From contig NC_021505.1 of assembly GCF_000412675.1 (NCBI RefSeq), positions 6,070,501 to 6,134,500 on the forward strand: DNA of 64,000 nt, given 5' to 3'. Shown here one piece after another: positions 52,332-62,724 of the stretch (positions are counted from its first letter, which is position 1; each line of letters begins with the position of its first letter). A program made the translations under genes and the position numbers. Source of the DNA: Pseudomonas putida NBRC 14164 (GTDB taxonomy: Bacteria; Pseudomonadota; Gammaproteobacteria; Pseudomonadales; Pseudomonadaceae). The notes under the pieces are model-generated. The model had not been told where the DNA came from. It did no database searches and saw nothing but the letters and a program-made list of their open reading frames with translations.

Positions 52332-54092
52332 TCAGTGCGTATTCTCGCGACTGTTTTCCAGCGTCTCCAGCAAGGCAATCTGCATGCGCGTGTGCACGCG
52401 GATGAACCAGCGCCACAACAAGGCCACCACCACTGCGGCCACCACGGCAATGACCAACAACAACTCGCTGGTGGGCAGAATGCTCGCCGACAATGCCGAC
52501 AGCAGCAGGAAAATCACCAGCAGTGACAACAGCGGAATAACTTCGGCGATCACGCGGCGTACACGCTGGGTATGCCGCCCGGCCATTTCCGGCTTCACGC
52601 CCATTTCTGCCAGCAGCATCGACAGCGCCTTGAGCTTGCGATAGGCAGCGATCAGGAATGGCAGCGACAGCAACAACGCCGCCCCCCAGATCATCGCCTT
52701 CTGCTGGCTGACATCGCTGACCCACTCACTGAGCCAGTTGCCGATACGCCCCGCAAAGTAACCACCACTGAAGAAGATGGCGATCACCAGCGCCAGGTTC
52801 ACTCCCACCTGCAACAGGATGCGCCGGATCATTGCGGCCAGCATGGCGCTCTCGCCCTGCGGCTGGATGTTGCGCAACCACTCGCCATACAACGAAAGCA
52901 CCCGCGCCAGGCGGCTGGGCACCACATTGCCAAGCTTTTGCGACAGCGGGTCGGCCGCACGGATCAGGTAAGGCGTCAACAGCGTGGTGATGGCCGATAC
53001 TGCGACCGCCACCGGGTATAGGAAGTCGCTGGTCACCTGCAGCGTCATGCCCAGCGCCGCGATGATGAAGGAAAACTCGCCAATCTGCGAAAGGCCCATG
53101 CCCACCCTCAGCGACGTGCGCCCGTCATTACCGGCAATGAACGCCCCCATGCCACAGGAGAGCATCTTGCCCAGTACCACCGCCAAGGTAATGACCACGA
53201 TCGGCCAGGCGTAATCGACGAGTACCTGAGGGTCGATCATCAGGCCGATGGCGACGAAGAAGATGGCGCTGAACAGGTCACGTACCGGCTCGATCAGGCG
53301 TTCGATCTTCAGCAACTGACGCGATTCGGCCATGATCGCGCCAATCAGGAAGGCGCCCAGCACCATGCTGTACTCCAGCTTGACCACCAACAGGCAGAAG
53401 CCGAAGCACAGGCCAAGCACGGTAATCAGCAGCATTTCGTTGCTTTCGAACTTGGCCACATAGGCCAGCAGCCGCGGCACCAGCAGAATGCCGATGACCA
53501 AGGCAACGATCATGAACAGCGACAATTTTCCTACGGTGGAGAACACTTCCCCCGAGCTGACCGAGCCGCTGACAGCGATGCCGGACAGCAGGGCGATAAT
53601 GCCGATGCCGAGGATGTCCTCCACGATCAGTACGCCGAAGATCAGCTGGGCGAAGCGCTCGTTCTTCATCTTCAGGTCGTTCAGTGCCTTGACGATGATG
53701 GTGGTCGAGGAAATGGCCAGGATCGCGCCGAGGAACAGTGAATCCATGGTGCTCCAGCCGAACCAGCGGCCGATCTCGAAACCGATCCAGATCATCAGCA
53801 CGATTTCCAGGAACGCCGCGATGAATGCCGTGGCGCCCACCTTGAACAGCTTGCGCAGGCTGAATTCGAGCCCCAGGCAGAACATCAGGAAGATCACCCC
53901 CAGTTCGGCAAGGATCTTGATGGTCTCTTCGTCATGGATCAGGCCGAATGGCGGGGTGTGCGGGCCGATGATGAAGCCGGCGACAATGTAGCCCAGCACC
54001 ACCGGCTGCTTGAGGCGGTGAAAAACTATGGTGACCACGCCAGCGACCATCATGATGACTGCCAGGTCCTGGATGAAGCTGATGGCATGCAT
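52332..54092 (-). CDS. Kef-type cation:proton antiporter (CPA2)
   Basis: 586 residues from ATG 54092 (MHAISFIQDLAVIMMVAGVV), with AAGGAG 9-14 nt upstream. About twelve membrane helices; CPA2 marks are LKQPVVLGYIVAGFIIGPHT, FCLGLEFSLRKLF and GVLIVEDILGIGIIALLSG. A further membrane region follows at ~415-580, and there is no cytoplasmic TrkA-N nucleotide domain, unlike KefB/KefC. The exchanged cation (K+ or Na+) is not indicated by the sequence. Confidence 0.9.
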   Translation of the reverse strand: MHAISFIQDLAVIMMVAGVVTIVFHRLKQPVVLGYIVAGFIIGPHTPPFGLIHDEETIKILAELGVIFLMFCLGLEFSLRKLFKVGATAFIAAFLEIVLMIWIGFEIGRWFGWSTMDSLFLGAILAISSTTIIVKALNDLKMKNERFAQLIFGVLIVEDILGIGIIALLSGIAVSGSVSSGEVFSTVGKLSLFMIVALVIGILLVPRLLAYVAKFESNEMLLITVLGLCFGFCLLVVKLEYSMVLGAFLIGAIMAESRQLLKIERLIEPVRDLFSAIFFVAIGLMIDPQVLVDYAWPIVVITLAVVLGKMLSCGMGAFIAGNDGRTSLRVGMGLSQIGEFSFIIAALGMTLQVTSDFLYPVAVAVSAITTLLTPYLIRAADPLSQKLGNVVPSRLARVLSLYGEWLRNIQPQGESAMLAAMIRRILLQVGVNLALVIAIFFSGGYFAGRIGNWLSEWVSDVSQQKAMIWGAALLLSLPFLIAAYRKLKALSMLLAEMGVKPEMAGRHTQRVRRVIAEVIPLLSLLVIFLLLSALSASILPTSELLLVIAVVAAVVVALLWRWFIRVHTRMQIALLETLENSRENTH

Positions 54093-54373
54093 GGCGTGAT
54101 ACTCCTTTTCTCGTCTTTTTATGGATGCCTGGGCAGACCGCTCCTCTGCCAAGGCAAACCTGAGCGAGCAGCAAGTACATACTGTATTGAGTGCAGGAAA
54201 GCCCATGGTGCTGGGCGTACTCAGGTTAACATCGCGCCTCGCCGCACATAGCCGGTGCAATATGCAGAAACAGATCGGCTGGAAAAGCGCCGCTGATGGC
54301 ATGATCAGCGTGACGATGGCGCGTCAGGCAACGTCCCGTATTCGTACGGCAAATTCAAAAGAGGGGAACAGAA

Positions 54374-54919
54374 GTGTCAGCAGATAACGCCCTCCATTCG
54401 CCCGATTCAGCGCAACCTCACCGTGAGCACACTATGGAACCTGGAAACGCCCAGCTGAGCATGACCGTCCTGATGACCCCGGACATGGCCAACTTTTCTG
54501 GCAACGTACATGGCGGCACCCTGCTCAAGTACCTCGACGAAGTGGCCTACGCGTGCGCCAGCCGCTATGCCGGCAGCTATGTGGTGACCCTGTCGGTCGA
54601 CCAGGTGATCTTCCGCGAGCCCGTGCACGTGGGTGAACTGGTGACCTTCCTTGCGTCGGTCAACTACACCGGCAATACCTCGATGGAAGTCGGCATCAAA
54701 GTGGTGACCGAGAACATTCGCGAGCGCTCGGTGCGCCATTCCAATAGCTGCTTCTTTACCATGGTCGCAGTCGATGACAACCGCCGCCCGGTGCCGGTGC
54801 CGCCGCGCCAGCCGCACAGCAGCGAAGAAAAACGCCGCTTCCTGCAAGGCCAGCAGCGCCGCCAGATCCGCCAAGAGCTGGAGAAGCGCTACCAGGACCT
54901 GAAAACCGACGCGATCTAA
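54374..54919 (+). CDS. Acyl-CoA thioesterase (hotdog) with C-terminal extension
   Basis: 181 residues from GTG 54374, with AGGGG 7 nt upstream; ATG 54434 (MEPGNAQLSMTVLMTPD) is the main alternative. The hotdog core carries NVHGGTLLKYLDEVAYACAS with the catalytic Asp and VSVDQVIFREPVHVGELV-like strand. The Arg/Lys/Gln-rich tail (HSSEEKRRFLQGQQRRQIRQ) is probably a coiled coil. It likely hydrolyses short to medium acyl-CoAs. It converges on pdxY with a 4-bp overlap of the two stop regions. Confidence 0.88.
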   Translation: MSADNALHSPDSAQPHREHTMEPGNAQLSMTVLMTPDMANFSGNVHGGTLLKYLDEVAYACASRYAGSYVVTLSVDQVIFREPVHVGELVTFLASVNYTGNTSMEVGIKVVTENIRERSVRHSNSCFFTMVAVDDNRRPVPVPPRQPHSSEEKRRFLQGQQRRQIRQELEKRYQDLKTDAI

Positions 54920-55788
54920 AACGCCAGCAACTGCGCCTCAAAGCGCACCCGCGGGTGGGCGATGCGGTCCTGGGCCCGTACCAGCTGCAGTTCGTAGCTG
55001 GCGCAGGCCTGGGTTTCCAGCAACACCTCATGCACGGCTGCAGCGGTGAATTCGAACGCCTGCACCCAGCTGTCGCCGAGCAGCACACGGGCCAGGAACA
55101 AGCCTGAGGTCAGGTCACCCACCCCCACCGGCTGACGCGGGAACGCCAGCAGCGGGCGGCGCAGGTGCCAGCTGTGTTCGGCGGTCACCAGCAGCATTTC
55201 GAACTGGTCTTCGGCCCGCCCGGGGTAAACCAGGTGTTTGACCAGTACCACCTGCGGCCCCCGCTGCAACAGGCTGCGCGCCATGCCCACGCAATCCTCC
55301 AGAGACTGCGCGCGGCGCCCACAGAAGCTGTCCAGCTCCAGCTGGTTGGGGCACAGGATGTCGGCCCGCGCCGCCGCCTCGTCGAGCAGGAACTCGCTGA
55401 CTTCCTGTGGCACGATGCAGCCCTTCTCCGGGTGCCCCATGACCGGGTCACACAAGTACAAAGCCTTGGGGTTTACCGCCCTGATCCGCTCGACACCCGC
55501 CAGAATAGCCCGCCCCTGCTCGGCACTGCCAAGGTAGCCAGAAAGCACCGCATCGCAGTGACCCAGTTCGCCAATGTTGGAAATACCTTCCACCAATGCA
55601 GGAATTTGCGCCGGGGCAAGCACTTCACCCGCCCACTGGCCATACTGTGTGTGATTGGAGAACTGCACGGTATTGAGTGGCCAGACATTGACCCCGATAC
55701 GCTGCATGGGAAACACCGCGGCGCTGTTGCCGGCGTGGCCGAACACCACATGGGACTGGATGGCGAGCAGGTGCGGGGTACGTTTCAT
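54916..55788 (-). CDS. pdxY: Pyridoxal kinase
   Basis: 290 residues. Ribokinase-superfamily kinase of the PdxK/PdxY group: the start LLAIQSHVVFGHAGNSAAVF, the middle YLCDPVMGHPEKGCIV and the nucleotide-site GVGDLTSGLFLARVLLG. The GDLTSG variant places it with PdxY. It recovers pyridoxal to PLP. Its 3' end overlaps the convergent thioesterase gene by 4 bp. Confidence 0.95.
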   Translation of the reverse strand: MKRTPHLLAIQSHVVFGHAGNSAAVFPMQRIGVNVWPLNTVQFSNHTQYGQWAGEVLAPAQIPALVEGISNIGELGHCDAVLSGYLGSAEQGRAILAGVERIRAVNPKALYLCDPVMGHPEKGCIVPQEVSEFLLDEAAARADILCPNQLELDSFCGRRAQSLEDCVGMARSLLQRGPQVVLVKHLVYPGRAEDQFEMLLVTAEHSWHLRRPLLAFPRQPVGVGDLTSGLFLARVLLGDSWVQAFEFTAAAVHEVLLETQACASYELQLVRAQDRIAHPRVRFEAQLLAF

Positions 55789-55907
55789 GCGGGGGTTTCC
55801 AAAGCTGTTTCAAGGATTGTGCGCAGCGCAGTATGAACTCGATTGCCACCTGTACGACAGGCCAGGGACGCAGTTAAGCTGGATCTACCTGTTTGGAGCA
55901 TATGCAA

Positions 55908-56300
55908 ATGTTGACCCTGGAGAATGTCTTCGTCCTGATGCTGTTAGCCACGGCAGGCGGCTGGTTGTGGCACAACCATGGGTTGCGCGAAAAAGCCCTT
56001 GAACGGGTCAAACAGCACTGCGCCAAGCTCGATCTCGAGCTGCTAGACGATGCCGTCGCACTCAAGCGCATCGCCTTTGTCTGTGATGCCAATGGCCGCA
56101 AGCGCCTGGCACGCGTCTATGCCTTCGAATTCACCGTTACCGGCGAGCAACGCCACCCCGGTACCGTGACCCAGTTTGGCGCGCACAGCGTGCAGATCGA
56201 GCTGGCGCCCTACCCGTTCGAAATCAAGACCCCGCCACGCACCGACAATGTCATCGAGATGCAGCAGTGGCGCCAAGAGCACAATCGCTGGCGCAATTGA
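55908..56300 (+). CDS. DUF3301 membrane-anchored protein
   Basis: 130 residues from ATG 55908 (MLTLENVFVLMLLATAGGWL); GGAG is 11 nt upstream and fits this start better than ATG 55902. One N-terminal membrane helix (~5-22) ending in WLWHNHGLREKAL, then a soluble part with HCAKLDLELLDDAVALKR and RLARVYAFEFTVTGEQRHPG. This matches DUF3301, function unknown. Its stop abuts the 3' end of the convergent CobW-type gene. Confidence 0.82.
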   Translation: MLTLENVFVLMLLATAGGWLWHNHGLREKALERVKQHCAKLDLELLDDAVALKRIAFVCDANGRKRLARVYAFEFTVTGEQRHPGTVTQFGAHSVQIELAPYPFEIKTPPRTDNVIEMQQWRQEHNRWRN

Positions 56301-57272
56301 TCAGCTGACGCGGCATTCGCTCAACCCAGCTTGCAGCATGGGTTGCGATTGCGGCTGATCAAAAATCAGCTCGATACGGCTATCCCTTCGCCATTCACTG
56401 GGCTGCCACATCGGCATGTCACCCTTGAGCCCATTGAATGACTGCCAACCTTCCACGCTGTGGATAACCCCTTTCGCACGCCGCCATGGCAAGGTCCGCA
56501 AGAACGCCAGTAGCCGCTGTGGATAAAACTGCTGTGCGGGATGCCAGCGCCAGCCAATGCTCCAACCTCCCTCCCCCTCCTGGGCAAGACAGATCGGCTG
56601 GCTGGGGTCTGTCCACAATATTGTTGGGGGCCCCCCAAGATTGTCGACAATCTGGTTTTCCTCAAATGGGCTGTCGACAATCTCTACCAGCGCGCCAAGA
56701 AGGCTTGATAGCGGCACCTGGCCCTGTACCGACCACACCACATTCTTGTCTTTAAATTTATTAGTTATCAACAACTTAGAATTTTCATCCACAGCCTCTG
56801 ACTTGTTGAAAACCACGTTTTCAGACGCGTTGAAAGCCTGCTGTTGGGCGTCTGGAAGCGGCTCGTTTCGGACCATGGATTGCGCATCGACAACCATCAA
56901 CAACGGCTGAATTGTCAGCACTCCAGCCCACGGAGCCTGTTTCAGCTGAGCAAGCAGCTGCAGGGGGTGGCCCAGCCCTGACGGCTCGATAAACAGCCGG
57001 TCAGGCCGGGATTTGCGCAACAACCGGCCCAGGCCCACCTGAAACGGCATGCCGTTGACGCAACACAGGCAGCCGCCTGCAACCTCGCCGATGGCGATGC
57101 CATCTTCGTCACGGCTGAGCAAGGCCGCATCCAGGCCAACCAGGCCGAATTCGTTGATCAATACCGCCCAGCGTTCGTTGCCCGGGCGCTGGGCAAGCAG
57201 ATGGCGGATCAGGGTGGTCTTGCCGGCCCCCAGTGGGCCAGCAATCACATGGGTGGGAATGTTCTGCAGCAT
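56301..57272 (-). CDS. CobW/COG0523 G3E GTPase (divergent member)
   Basis: 323 residues. Walker A GPLGAGKTT (12-20), metal-binding CxCC as GGCLCCVNG (Cys68, 70, 71), and a Walker B-type FIEPSGLGHP. The second half is diverged and shorter than typical, with no clear His-rich stretch. G3E GTPases of this kind hand zinc or cobalt to apo-proteins under scarcity. It is the last gene of a three-gene unit with DUF1826 and a ZigA-type GTPase. Its middle (56740-56800) is markedly AT-rich with codons rare in this genome, and two perfect DnaA boxes lie in its 3' third. Confidence 0.85.
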   Translation of the reverse strand: MLQNIPTHVIAGPLGAGKTTLIRHLLAQRPGNERWAVLINEFGLVGLDAALLSRDEDGIAIGEVAGGCLCCVNGMPFQVGLGRLLRKSRPDRLFIEPSGLGHPLQLLAQLKQAPWAGVLTIQPLLMVVDAQSMVRNEPLPDAQQQAFNASENVVFNKSEAVDENSKLLITNKFKDKNVVWSVQGQVPLSSLLGALVEIVDSPFEENQIVDNLGGPPTILWTDPSQPICLAQEGEGGWSIGWRWHPAQQFYPQRLLAFLRTLPWRRAKGVIHSVEGWQSFNGLKGDMPMWQPSEWRRDSRIELIFDQPQSQPMLQAGLSECRVS

Positions 57273-57311
57273 GGGATGGCTTCAGGCGGGGTGATGGCTC
57301 ACTATGCGCCG

Positions 57312-57934
57312 TCAGGCTAGCCAGTCAAGGCTGAGCAGCAGGCGCCCTTGCTGGCCCGAGGGCGAGCGGTGCACAAGCCCTGCACCTTCGTTGCCCTGCC
57401 ACCTCTCGCCCTTGAGTACAGCCACTTCACCGACGTGCAGTTTCTGAATGTTATCCACAGGCACTTGAGCTGTGTGTAACTCCCCGCGCCGGCTCTCCTG
57501 CTCTCGCAACCACTCGCTACCCGGGCCCGCATAGGTGGTCAGCAATCGCAACGGCACGTTATCCACATGAAAGCGCGGGCACATGGGCCCGGTCAGCACC
57601 CGCAGGCGCAAACCGACCCGCCGCGCGCCAACCAGGCAGGTATATGCCTCCACCAGCCAGGCTACATCGGCCACGAATGCTTCGTAGCCGTGGTAGTCCG
57701 CCGCTTCGCGTAGCAAATCCGACAAAACCGGCATCTGCTGTTCGTCCACATCGATTACCCACTGTTCTGCCAGGGGTTGCCCAAGGCTGACTACCAGCTC
57801 GGCGAAATCCTCCAGCTGTGGCGGCAAGCGCCGGCGCCATACCGCCAGGTTCACGCCGTCCTGCAGCACGTCGGTCAGCACCAGCGGCGTTTCGCCAGAC
57901 ACCTGAAAGATACCCACAGGCTTGAGCGCCTGGT

Positions 57935-57938
<4 letters not shown>
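57312..57938 (-). CDS. DUF1826 domain protein of the zinc locus
   Basis: 208 residues from ATG 57938, which overlaps the upstream stop as ATGA. Family pattern: GVNLAVWRRRLPPQLEDFAE, CLVGARRVGLRLRVLTGPMC, PRFHVDNVPLRLLTTYAGPG and the C-terminal HRSPSGQQGRLLLSLDWLA. The conserved His/Cys (CPRFHVD, HRSP) could bind metal. DUF1826 genes are commonly next to CobW GTPases and Zur-controlled genes; function unknown. Confidence 0.82.
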
Positions 57939-59143
<1,205 letters not shown>

Positions 59144-59190
59144 GGCGAAACCTCTTCAGGCGAGCGCATTCGAAACGATGCATTGCACAA

Positions 59191-59205
59191 TGTTATAAAG
59201 TAACA
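59191..59205. promoter_or_regulatory. Zur-like operator between zigA and the secreted-protein/folE2 unit
   Basis: TGTTATAAAGTAACA within the near-palindrome aatgttataaagtaacaat. It fits the Zur pattern of paired GTTAY half-sites; 48 bp from zigA and 53-67 bp from the divergent gene. Confidence 0.7.
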
Positions 59206-59257
59206 ATACAATTTCGCCAAGCCGTTCTCGACGGACGAGTATTCACCGGGGATGAAA

Positions 59258-59638
59258 ATGATTCTGCTGCGCGCCATGGTGTTGCTGTTGCTCGCCATGC
59301 CTACTTCACTGACCGCCATGCCAAAGAACAGCCCGTTGGCGATGTGTACACGCAGCGCGACACTGCTTGCCTGCCAGGACGGCAAAGGCAGCTATTACAG
59401 CGTGCGCAGCGAAGGCAATACCTTCTACCTGCGCGGCTACGACTTCAGCAGCCGGCGCCTGTGGGCACAAACCAACAGCCGCTATGGCACGTTGACCTTT
59501 TTTACCGGCCTGGCCAGCGATGGCGAAGCCTGGGTGGGTTATAGCCGTCGCGTTGGCTGGACGACCCTGAACCGCGTATCCAGCTCCTGTGGGCAGCGCT
59601 TCAAGCTGCATTGCAGCCTGATCGGCGGTTGCCACTGA
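59258..59638 (+). CDS. Small secreted Cys-containing protein of the zinc locus
   Basis: 126 residues from ATG 59258 (MILLRAMVLLLLAMPTSLTA), GGGG 6 nt upstream; ATG 59252 is nearly equivalent. Signal peptide then a ~105-residue mature protein with Cys at MCTRS, LLACQDG, SSCGQRF, LHCSLIGGCH. The pattern SYYSVRSEGNTFYLRGYDFS, LWAQTNSRYGTLTFFTGLAS repeats Tyr/Thr-rich turns. No family recognised. It lies 25 nt before folE2 and behind the Zur-like box, so it may act in zinc or metal stress in the periplasm. Confidence 0.8.
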   Translation: MILLRAMVLLLLAMPTSLTAMPKNSPLAMCTRSATLLACQDGKGSYYSVRSEGNTFYLRGYDFSSRRLWAQTNSRYGTLTFFTGLASDGEAWVGYSRRVGWTTLNRVSSSCGQRFKLHCSLIGGCH

Positions 59639-59663
59639 TGCCTCTTTTTGTTTGGAAAGCCAG

Positions 59664-60569
59664 ATGACCCAGCTCAAGCTCCCCGACATCGCAGCACAAA
59701 CCCTGGAGTACACCTTGCCTTTGGACTGGGTGGGCATGTGCGGGATTGCCTTGCCTGTGCAATTCGAAGGGCGCACCGCAGCCGCCAAAATCGATGCAGG
59801 GGTAAGCCTGGTAGACGGCAGTTCACGCGGTATCCATATGTCGCGACTTTACCTTGCCCTTGAGACACTGGAGCACCAGCCCCTCACTCCACTCGCAATC
59901 AGACAGCTACTGGCCGGTTTCCTGAGCAGCCATGAAGGCCTTTCTTCGGCAGCCTACCTGCGGCTGCGGTTTGAGCATCTGCTGAAAAGGCCGGCCTTGA
60001 TCAGCCCCTTGGCAGGCTGGAAAAGCTACGCCGTTTCGGTCGATGCACGGATAGAAAACGAAGTGTTCCACGTGGAACTATCTGTTTCCGTACCCTATTC
60101 CTCTACCTGTCCATGCTCAGCTGCGCTTGCACGCCAGCTGATCCAACAGCAGTTCCTGGACGACTTCAGCGAAGACCAAGTCGAAAAGTCCGCAGTAATG
60201 CAGTGGCTTGGCAGCGCCGAAGGTATTGTGGCGACGCCGCACAGCCAACGAAGTACCGCCCACATTCAAGTAAGGCTGCGCAGCAATGAGCACGTATTAC
60301 CCATCACCGAATTGATCGATTGCATTGAGGCAAGCTTGGGGACCGCTGTGCAAACCGCGGTGAAGCGTGCGGACGAGCAAGCCTTCGCCTTGGCCAACGG
60401 GCAGAACCTGATGTTCTGTGAAGACGCCGCACGACGCCTGCACAAGGCGCTACGGCAATTGCAATGGAGCACGGCCTTCAAGCTGCGCGTGGAGCATGCA
60501 GAAAGCCTGCATGCCCACGACGCCGTCGCCACCAGCCAATGGCAATGGGACGTCAGCTGCGCGGTTTGA
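59664..60569 (+). CDS. folE2: GTP cyclohydrolase FolE2 (type IB)
   Basis: 301 residues from ATG 59664 (MTQLKLPDIAAQTLEYTLPL). The FolE2 signature is VPYSSTCPCSAALARQLIQQ with the catalytic/metal Cys, after PVQFEGRTAAAKIDAGVSLV and SSRGIHMSRLY. It makes dihydroneopterin triphosphate for folate and can use metals other than zinc, so it replaces FolE in zinc shortage; Zur control is typical. It is co-directional with the small secreted protein. Confidence 0.95.
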   Translation: MTQLKLPDIAAQTLEYTLPLDWVGMCGIALPVQFEGRTAAAKIDAGVSLVDGSSRGIHMSRLYLALETLEHQPLTPLAIRQLLAGFLSSHEGLSSAAYLRLRFEHLLKRPALISPLAGWKSYAVSVDARIENEVFHVELSVSVPYSSTCPCSAALARQLIQQQFLDDFSEDQVEKSAVMQWLGSAEGIVATPHSQRSTAHIQVRLRSNEHVLPITELIDCIEASLGTAVQTAVKRADEQAFALANGQNLMFCEDAARRLHKALRQLQWSTAFKLRVEHAESLHAHDAVATSQWQWDVSCAV

Positions 60570-61080
60570 CCGTGCCACAGTCATTGCCCAGCCACACCGC
60601 ACGGGTGTTCATGCTGCCTTGCTGCTGCACACCCGAAGCGTTGAAGGTACCACTGACCTGCGTGGTGAATTCCCGGTCACTGAGGAAGGTGGCCTGGCCA
60701 GTGCCCTGTGCCTTGGGGCAGCTGAACTGGAACTTCCACACATTGCCGGTACGGTCGGTGATCTTCTGCGTGCAGCCCGACTTCGGGTCCTGCAGTGGGA
60801 TGTCGTTGGTTGCCACCTGCTCTGGCGTCAGGCACGAACGCACGCCGTTGCCACCAACCGTCACCCCTTGTTTGGCCAACACCCCTTCCATCATCGCGCG
60901 CTGCTCTGGCGGCAGGTTTTTCAACTGACCGAGCATGAACTGCATGTCGGGTAGCGGCTTGCCATCGACCTGCATGTTGCTGGTGGTCAGCTCCCACAAA
61001 CCTGGTTGCAGCACCTGCGCATGCACCAGCGGGCTGCTCGCAGCCAGGGCCAACGCCAACAGTGGCAGACGAATCTTCAT
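60553..61080 (-). CDS. DUF3617 periplasmic protein
   Basis: 175 residues from ATG 61080 (MKIRLPLLALALAASSPLVH), CAGGAGCG 6-13 nt upstream. Signal peptide cleaved after VHA; DUF3617 pattern VLQPGLWELTTSNMQVDGKP, SCLTPEQVATND and ending CGTVKPRS, with several Cys that probably pair. Function unknown. The last 17 bp overlap the convergent folE2 end. Confidence 0.85.
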   Translation of the reverse strand: MKIRLPLLALALAASSPLVHAQVLQPGLWELTTSNMQVDGKPLPDMQFMLGQLKNLPPEQRAMMEGVLAKQGVTVGGNGVRSCLTPEQVATNDIPLQDPKSGCTQKITDRTGNVWKFQFSCPKAQGTGQATFLSDREFTTQVSGTFNASGVQQQGSMNTRAVWLGNDCGTVKPRS

Positions 61081-61211
61081 GGACGATCGCTCCTGAAAAA
61101 ACCGGCCAATCGGGCCGGGCTGAACCTTGGACGCCAAATCCACCTTCAGGTTGCAAGGCGGACCGGGAACGTGTTCTGTTAGCTCAAGTGTACTCGGCAA
61201 GCAGGATGCAT

Positions 61212-62651
61212 ATGGACTACCACAGCCCCTACTTTTTTGGTTACCTACTCGGACTGATTCACCTACTGGGTATCGTCGCCGCACTGCACGCAATCTTCAC
61301 CGTGCGTACCGCCCAAGGTGCAATCGCCTGGGCCATGCCCTTGTTCTTCATCCCCTACCTTACCTTGATCCCCTACCTGGTCTTCGGCGCCCGCTCGTTC
61401 TATGCCTACATCAAGGCCAGGCGCCAGGCCAACCAGGAAATGCACGTGGCCATGGCCAATCTCAACTGGCGGCCCTGGGTGGAAGAAGCCCTGACCGCCC
61501 GTGAATCAGAAAGCTATGCAGCCCTGCGCGCAATGCCAAAACTGGGGCGCATGCCCTGCCTGGCGAACAACCAGGTGAAGTTGCTGATCGATGGCAAAGC
61601 CACGTTCGATGCCATCTTCGCCGCCATCGACAAAGCCCGCGACGTGGTGCTGGTGCAGTTCTTCATCATCCATGACGACACCCTCGGCAAGGCATTACAG
61701 CAGCTGCTGCTACGCAAGGCTGCCGAAGGAGTGCAGGTGTTCGTGCTGTATGACCGCGTTGGCAGCCATGCCTTGCCAGCCAGATACAGCCAGCAGCTGC
61801 GCGACGGTGGTGTACAGATTCATGCCTTCGCCACTCGCCGCGGATGGTTCAACCGCTTCCAGGTGAACTTCCGCAACCATCGCAAGATCGTGGTAGTGGA
61901 CGGCCTGCTGGGTTTCATTGGTGGGCACAACGTAGGTGACGAATACCTCGGTGAGCACCCGAAACTTTCCCCCTGGCGCGACACCCATGTACAGATCGGC
62001 GGGCCGGTGCTGGCCTGCCTGCAGGAGTCGTTCGCCGAGGATTGGTACTGGGCCACGCGCCAGCTGCCGCCGCTGATCCTGCCAGATACCTACCCAGATA
62101 ACGGGGTGCTATGCCAGGCCTTGGCCAGCGGCCCGGCCGACCCGCAGGAAACCTGCTCGCTGTTCTTCCTCGAAGCAATTCATTCAGCTACCCGACGGGT
62201 GTGGATCACCAGCCCTTACTTCATCCCTGACGAGGCAGTGTTCGCCGCCTTGCGCCTGGCAGTCCTGCGTGGGGTCGATGTGCGAGTGCTGATCCCGTCG
62301 CGGCCAGACCACCGGGTGGTCTATGCCGCCTCCAGCCTGTTCGCCTTCGAAGCGGTGCGCGCAGGTGTACGCATGTTCCGCTATCAGCCGGGCTTCCTAC
62401 ATCAGAAGGTGGTGCTGGTGGATGATGATGTCAGCGCGATCGGTAGCGCCAACCTGGACAACCGCTCTTTCCGTCTGAATTTCGAGATTACCCTGCTGAC
62501 AGTCGACCGCAGCTTCGCAGACCAGGTCGAGCACATGCTGATCAACGACTTTGAACAATCGCGGGAAATTACTGCGGAGGACAGCCTAGACACGCATCGA
62601 CTGCAGCAATTGGGCATGAGGATCGCACGGCTGATTTCGCCAATCCTTTAA
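61212..62651 (+). CDS. cls: Cardiolipin synthase
   Basis: 479 residues from ATG 61212 (MDYHSPYFFGYLLGLIHLLG), AGGA 5 nt upstream. Two N-terminal membrane helices (~8-30, 38-60), then two phospholipase-D HKD motifs: NHRKIVVVDGLLGFIGGHN and LHQKVVLVDDDVSAIGSAN. It joins two phosphatidylglycerols into cardiolipin (ClsA type by length and layout). Single gene between DUF3617 and cfa, all facing different ways. Confidence 0.96.
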   Translation: MDYHSPYFFGYLLGLIHLLGIVAALHAIFTVRTAQGAIAWAMPLFFIPYLTLIPYLVFGARSFYAYIKARRQANQEMHVAMANLNWRPWVEEALTARESESYAALRAMPKLGRMPCLANNQVKLLIDGKATFDAIFAAIDKARDVVLVQFFIIHDDTLGKALQQLLLRKAAEGVQVFVLYDRVGSHALPARYSQQLRDGGVQIHAFATRRGWFNRFQVNFRNHRKIVVVDGLLGFIGGHNVGDEYLGEHPKLSPWRDTHVQIGGPVLACLQESFAEDWYWATRQLPPLILPDTYPDNGVLCQALASGPADPQETCSLFFLEAIHSATRRVWITSPYFIPDEAVFAALRLAVLRGVDVRVLIPSRPDHRVVYAASSLFAFEAVRAGVRMFRYQPGFLHQKVVLVDDDVSAIGSANLDNRSFRLNFEITLLTVDRSFADQVEHMLINDFEQSREITAEDSLDTHRLQQLGMRIARLISPIL

Positions 62652-62666
62652 GCTAAGCAGTCTGAG

Positions 62667-62706
62667 TGTGGGAGCGGCCCTTTCGCGACACAAGGCCGCT
62701 CCCACA
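62667..62706. repeat. Compact REP-type hairpin
   Basis: gtgtgggagcggccctttcg then cgacacaaggccgctcccac: facing REP ends with an 11-nt centre, between the convergent cls and cfa genes. Confidence 0.8.
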
Positions 62707-62724
62707 AAATCCGCATCTACATGC

